Part shown: one piece after another, positions 6,222-8,347 of the stretch
How positions within the stretch are numbered: position 1 is the first letter of the stretch
How the letters are laid out: each line of letters starts with the position of its first letter
Notes under the pieces: model-generated
Told to the model about the DNA's origin: nothing
Database searches by the model: none
What the model saw: the letters and a program-made list of their open reading frames with translations, nothing else
Source: Tardiphaga sp.
Lineage (GTDB): Bacteria > Pseudomonadota > Alphaproteobacteria > Rhizobiales > Xanthobacteraceae
Reading direction: 5' to 3'
NCBI GenBank assembly: GCA_028290765.1
Contig: JAQGJF010000137.1
Span: 1 to 8,347, forward strand
DNA length: 8,347 nt
Translations under genes and position numbers: made by a program

Positions 6222-7826
6222 TCACGCTCGCCGTGCTTCCTCGAGCGCCTGCGGCGTGTCGATATCGAGGAAGGCGCCGTGCCCCTCGACCGCGACTTCC
6301 GCCACCGCCTCACCGTGCCGCGCGATCAGGTGCCGCGCGCCGATATCGCCGTCGAGCGTCATCAACTCGTTGAAAAACCGCCGCGACCACAAGACCGGAT
6401 TGCCGCGCCGGCCATCGCTGACCGGCACCGCGATCAGGTTGCCGCGATCCCGCGCAAAGGCCTCGATCAGCCGGTCGATCAGGCGGGCGTCGATCAGCGG
6501 CATGTCGCCAAGGCAGACCACCGCGCCGTCGGCCACCGCCGGCACCGCCGCGATGCCGGCCTTGACCGAACTGGCGAGACCGTCGGCGAAATCGGGATTG
6601 CGCACGAACGTCACCTTGAGCCCATGCAGCGCCTTTTCGACCTGGTCAGCCTGATGGCCGGTCACCACGATCACGCTGGAGGCTTTCGAGGCCAGCGCCT
6701 GCTCGGTGACGATCCGCACCAGAGTCTTGCCGCCAAGCTCGGCCAACAGCTTGTTCGGCCCGCCCATCCGGGTCGAGCGCCCCGCCGCCAGGATGACCGC
6801 CGCGACATCGCGATTGCCGTCGGTGCCAACCGGGACGCGCGGTTGCGGCCGCGTCACGATCTCCATCAGCAAACCGCCGACGCCCATGCCGGTGAGATCC
6901 GCGCGCGTGACTTTGAGCCCGGCGAGCAGCCGCATCAGCACCCAGTCGAAGCCGTTTTCCACCGGCGAGCGGGCGCAGCCCGGCGCGCCGAGCACCGGCA
7001 CGCCGCCGGCCTTGCCGATCAGCAGGAGATTGCCGGGATCGACCGGCATCCCGAAATGCTCGATGGCACCGCCGACATGCTCGATCGCCGCCGGAATCAC
7101 GTCGCGCCGGTCGGCGATGGCGGAGGCACCGAACACGATCACCAGTTCGGCGCCAAGGCCGAGCAGCTCCTTGATCGCATTTGCCAGCGCATCTTCATCA
7201 TGCGGCACGCGACGCTCGGCGATGATGGAAGCGCCGGCGGGCGCCAGTCGTTCCGCGGTCACTCGCAAAGTCTTGTCCACCACCTTGGGCGCCAGCCCCG
7301 GCAGCAGCGTGGAAACGATGCCGACCTTCCTGATGCTGTAAGGCGCGATCCGCATCGCACCGCCGGCGGCCGCGGCCACCGCGGCATCGCGCAACCGGGC
7401 TTCGACACCGAACGGGATCAGCTTGACGGTGGCGATCATCTCGCCTTCGACGACCGGCTTGAACGCGGCCAGCGTCGCAAAGGTAATGGCTTCGTCGACA
7501 TTGTTGATGCGATCGACCGCGGCGCGGTCCACCACCAGCACGCCGGCCTTGGCCGCGAACAGATTGGCGCGCCCGGTAAAGGCGCGTTCGACATTGACGC
7601 CGTCGCCGGCCACCGCCTGGGCGATACTGGCCGCGGCCACGTCCTCGGAGACGTCGCCGTCTTCGAGTCGGACCACGACGATTTCATTGACGCCGGCGCG
7701 CTGCAGCGCCTCGACCTCAGCCGCGCCGATCGTGGTGCCCTTCTTGAGCACCAGCGATCCCTGGCGCAGCGTATGGACGGTGACGCCGCCGATCGCCTCT
7801 TTCGGACTGGCCGGACCAAATTTCAC
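6222..7826 (-). CDS. Molybdopterin-binding (MoeA/MogA-like) domain fused to MocA-like nucleotidyltransferase
   Basis: Probable last-step enzyme of molybdenum cofactor synthesis, binding molybdopterin and attaching a nucleotide (CMP, if it is truly MocA-like) for a xanthine dehydrogenase/CO dehydrogenase-type enzyme. Seen: 534 residues. Residues about 1-330 are MoeA/MogA-like: LVLKKGTTIGAAEVEALQ near 25-42, then LVIVFGASAIADRRDVIP and APGCARSPVENGFDWVL. Residues about 340-534 are a nucleotidyltransferase: AAVILAAGRSTRMGGPNKLL (342-361) is the nucleotide-binding loop, CLGDMPLID (438-446) holds the expected metal-binding Asp (D441), GRRGNPVLW comes next, and FLDIDTPQAL (519-528) resembles the MocA C-terminal motif. 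The start is GTG at 7826, overlapping the xdhC stop as GTGA. The ribosome site is weak, so translation may depend on coupling to xdhC. The domain order matches a fusion I recall from Bradyrhizobium relatives. The choice of CTP over GTP is inferred from the MocA-like motifs. Confidence 0.88.
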   Translation of the reverse strand: MKFGPASPKEAIGGVTVHTLRQGSLVLKKGTTIGAAEVEALQRAGVNEIVVVRLEDGDVSEDVAAASIAQAVAGDGVNVERAFTGRANLFAAKAGVLVVDRAAVDRINNVDEAITFATLAAFKPVVEGEMIATVKLIPFGVEARLRDAAVAAAAGGAMRIAPYSIRKVGIVSTLLPGLAPKVVDKTLRVTAERLAPAGASIIAERRVPHDEDALANAIKELLGLGAELVIVFGASAIADRRDVIPAAIEHVGGAIEHFGMPVDPGNLLLIGKAGGVPVLGAPGCARSPVENGFDWVLMRLLAGLKVTRADLTGMGVGGLLMEIVTRPQPRVPVGTDGNRDVAAVILAAGRSTRMGGPNKLLAELGGKTLVRIVTEQALASKASSVIVVTGHQADQVEKALHGLKVTFVRNPDFADGLASSVKAGIAAVPAVADGAVVCLGDMPLIDARLIDRLIEAFARDRGNLIAVPVSDGRRGNPVLWSRRFFNELMTLDGDIGARHLIARHGEAVAEVAVEGHGAFLDIDTPQALEEARRA

Positions 7827-8347
7827 GCTGCGTTCTCTTTCGGCAGCCGCAACTGCGCGGTGATCTGCGCCATGATCGACACCGCGATTTCGGAGGGCGA
7901 CACCGCGCCGATCGCAAGTCCGATCGGCGCATGAATCCGCGCAATGTCAGCCTCGGTAGCGCCCTGCGCCTTCAGCCGCTCGCCGCGCTTGGCATGGGTT
8001 TTTCGCGAGCCCAGCGCACCGATATAGAAGCAGTCCTTCTGAAAGGCGTGCAGCAGCGCCGGATCGTCGATCTTGGGATCGTGCGTGACAGCCACGAACG
8101 CTGTGTAATGATCGATGTTGAGCGGCGGCAGCGCGACATCGGGCCAATCCGCGATCAGCGGCACGTCGGGAAAGCGCTCCGGGCTCGCGAACGCAGTGCG
8201 CGGATCCACCACCGTCACGTCATAGTCGAGCTAACGCTCCAGCGGCGCCAAGGCCTGGCTGATATGAACCGCGCCGATGATCACGAGCTTGGCGGTCGGC
8301 TCGTAGACGTTGAGAAACAATTTCTTGTTGCCGGCCTCGATCATCGC
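7823..8347 (-). pseudogene. xdhC: xdhC-family Moco maturation factor, interrupted by an in-frame TAG (partial, 5' end outside window)
   Basis: XdhC/CoxI proteins bind sulfurated molybdenum cofactor and insert it into xanthine dehydrogenase-type enzymes. Seen: the C-terminal Rossmann domain. It starts at the window edge (IEAGNKKLFLNVYEP, LVIIGAVHISQALAPLER), then meets TAG at 8233-8231. It continues in the same frame with DYDVTVVDPRTAFASPERF, HDPKIDDPALLHAF, YIGALGSRKTHAKR and IHAPIGLAIGAVSPSEIAVS to a TGA at 7825-7823. The protein sequence is family-like on both sides of the TAG and no frameshift is needed, so a single base change (for example CAG to TAG) explains it. A GTG at 8218 could allow a restart, but it would drop the GAVH nucleotide-binding loop and has no ribosome site. 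It could be a recent pseudogene, a sequencing or assembly error, or a suppressed amber. It sits directly upstream of the MocA-fusion gene, overlapping by four bases. Confidence 0.85.

Noticed and set aside
6186..7934. 582-codon plus-strand open frame opposite the molybdopterin/MocA fusion
   Set aside because: Antisense shadow: Arg/His/Asp/Gly-rich translation with no recognisable domain, while the minus strand encodes well-conserved motifs throughout.
1..8347. CRISPR arrays, tRNA/rRNA genes, insertion sequences, attachment sites
   Set aside because: I saw no regularly spaced repeats, tRNA-like cloverleaf, transposase-like protein or terminal inverted repeats. The window is almost completely filled by ordinary metabolic genes.

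Overview
The window looks like chromosomal DNA from a GC-rich alphaproteobacterium, most likely a Bradyrhizobium/Rhodopseudomonas-type member of the Nitrobacteraceae. This rests on the codon bias, on a DUF4189 secreted protein, and on an xdhC gene next to a molybdopterin-binding/MocA fusion gene. The genus is inferred from general familiarity and was not tested by any search. Coding density is very high: the longest gap without a gene is the 165-base divergent control region at 4643-4807.

Region 1 (1-4642, minus strand) is a compact five-gene operon. In transcription order it encodes a LacI-family repressor, a tandem-domain tautomerase, an acyl-CoA dehydrogenase, a fused alpha/beta CoA-transferase, and a MaoC-type enoyl-CoA hydratase that runs to the window edge. 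Gaps between genes are 3 to 16 bases, and the last pair overlaps by ATGA.

Region 2 (4643-4807) is the divergent promoter region. It has a good sigma70-type promoter for the repressor operon (TTGATA, 17 bases, TATCGT). It also has two LacI-type operators: an imperfect one over the predicted transcription start of the operon, and a perfect 12-bp palindrome upstream of the opposing gene.

Region 3 (4808-5725, plus strand) is a dihydrodipicolinate synthase/N-acetylneuraminate lyase family lyase. It keeps the Schiff-base lysine and the catalytic tyrosine but lacks the substrate arginine of true lysine-pathway DapA. The six genes of regions 1 to 3 look like one regulon for an unidentified organic or sugar acid. 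The lyase and tautomerase would act on 2-oxo or enol acids. CoA-transferase, acyl-CoA dehydrogenase and MaoC would activate, desaturate and hydrate an acid. The substrate cannot be read from the sequence.

Region 4 (5742-6131, minus) is a small secreted cysteine-rich DUF4189 protein, probably starting at TTG. Region 5 (6222-8347, minus) is a molybdenum-cofactor maturation pair: xdhC, followed with a GTGA overlap by a fusion of a MoeA/MogA-like molybdopterin-binding domain and a MocA-like nucleotidyltransferase. The xdhC frame carries an in-frame amber codon at 8231-8233 inside otherwise well-conserved sequence, so it is either a recent pseudogene or a sequence error.
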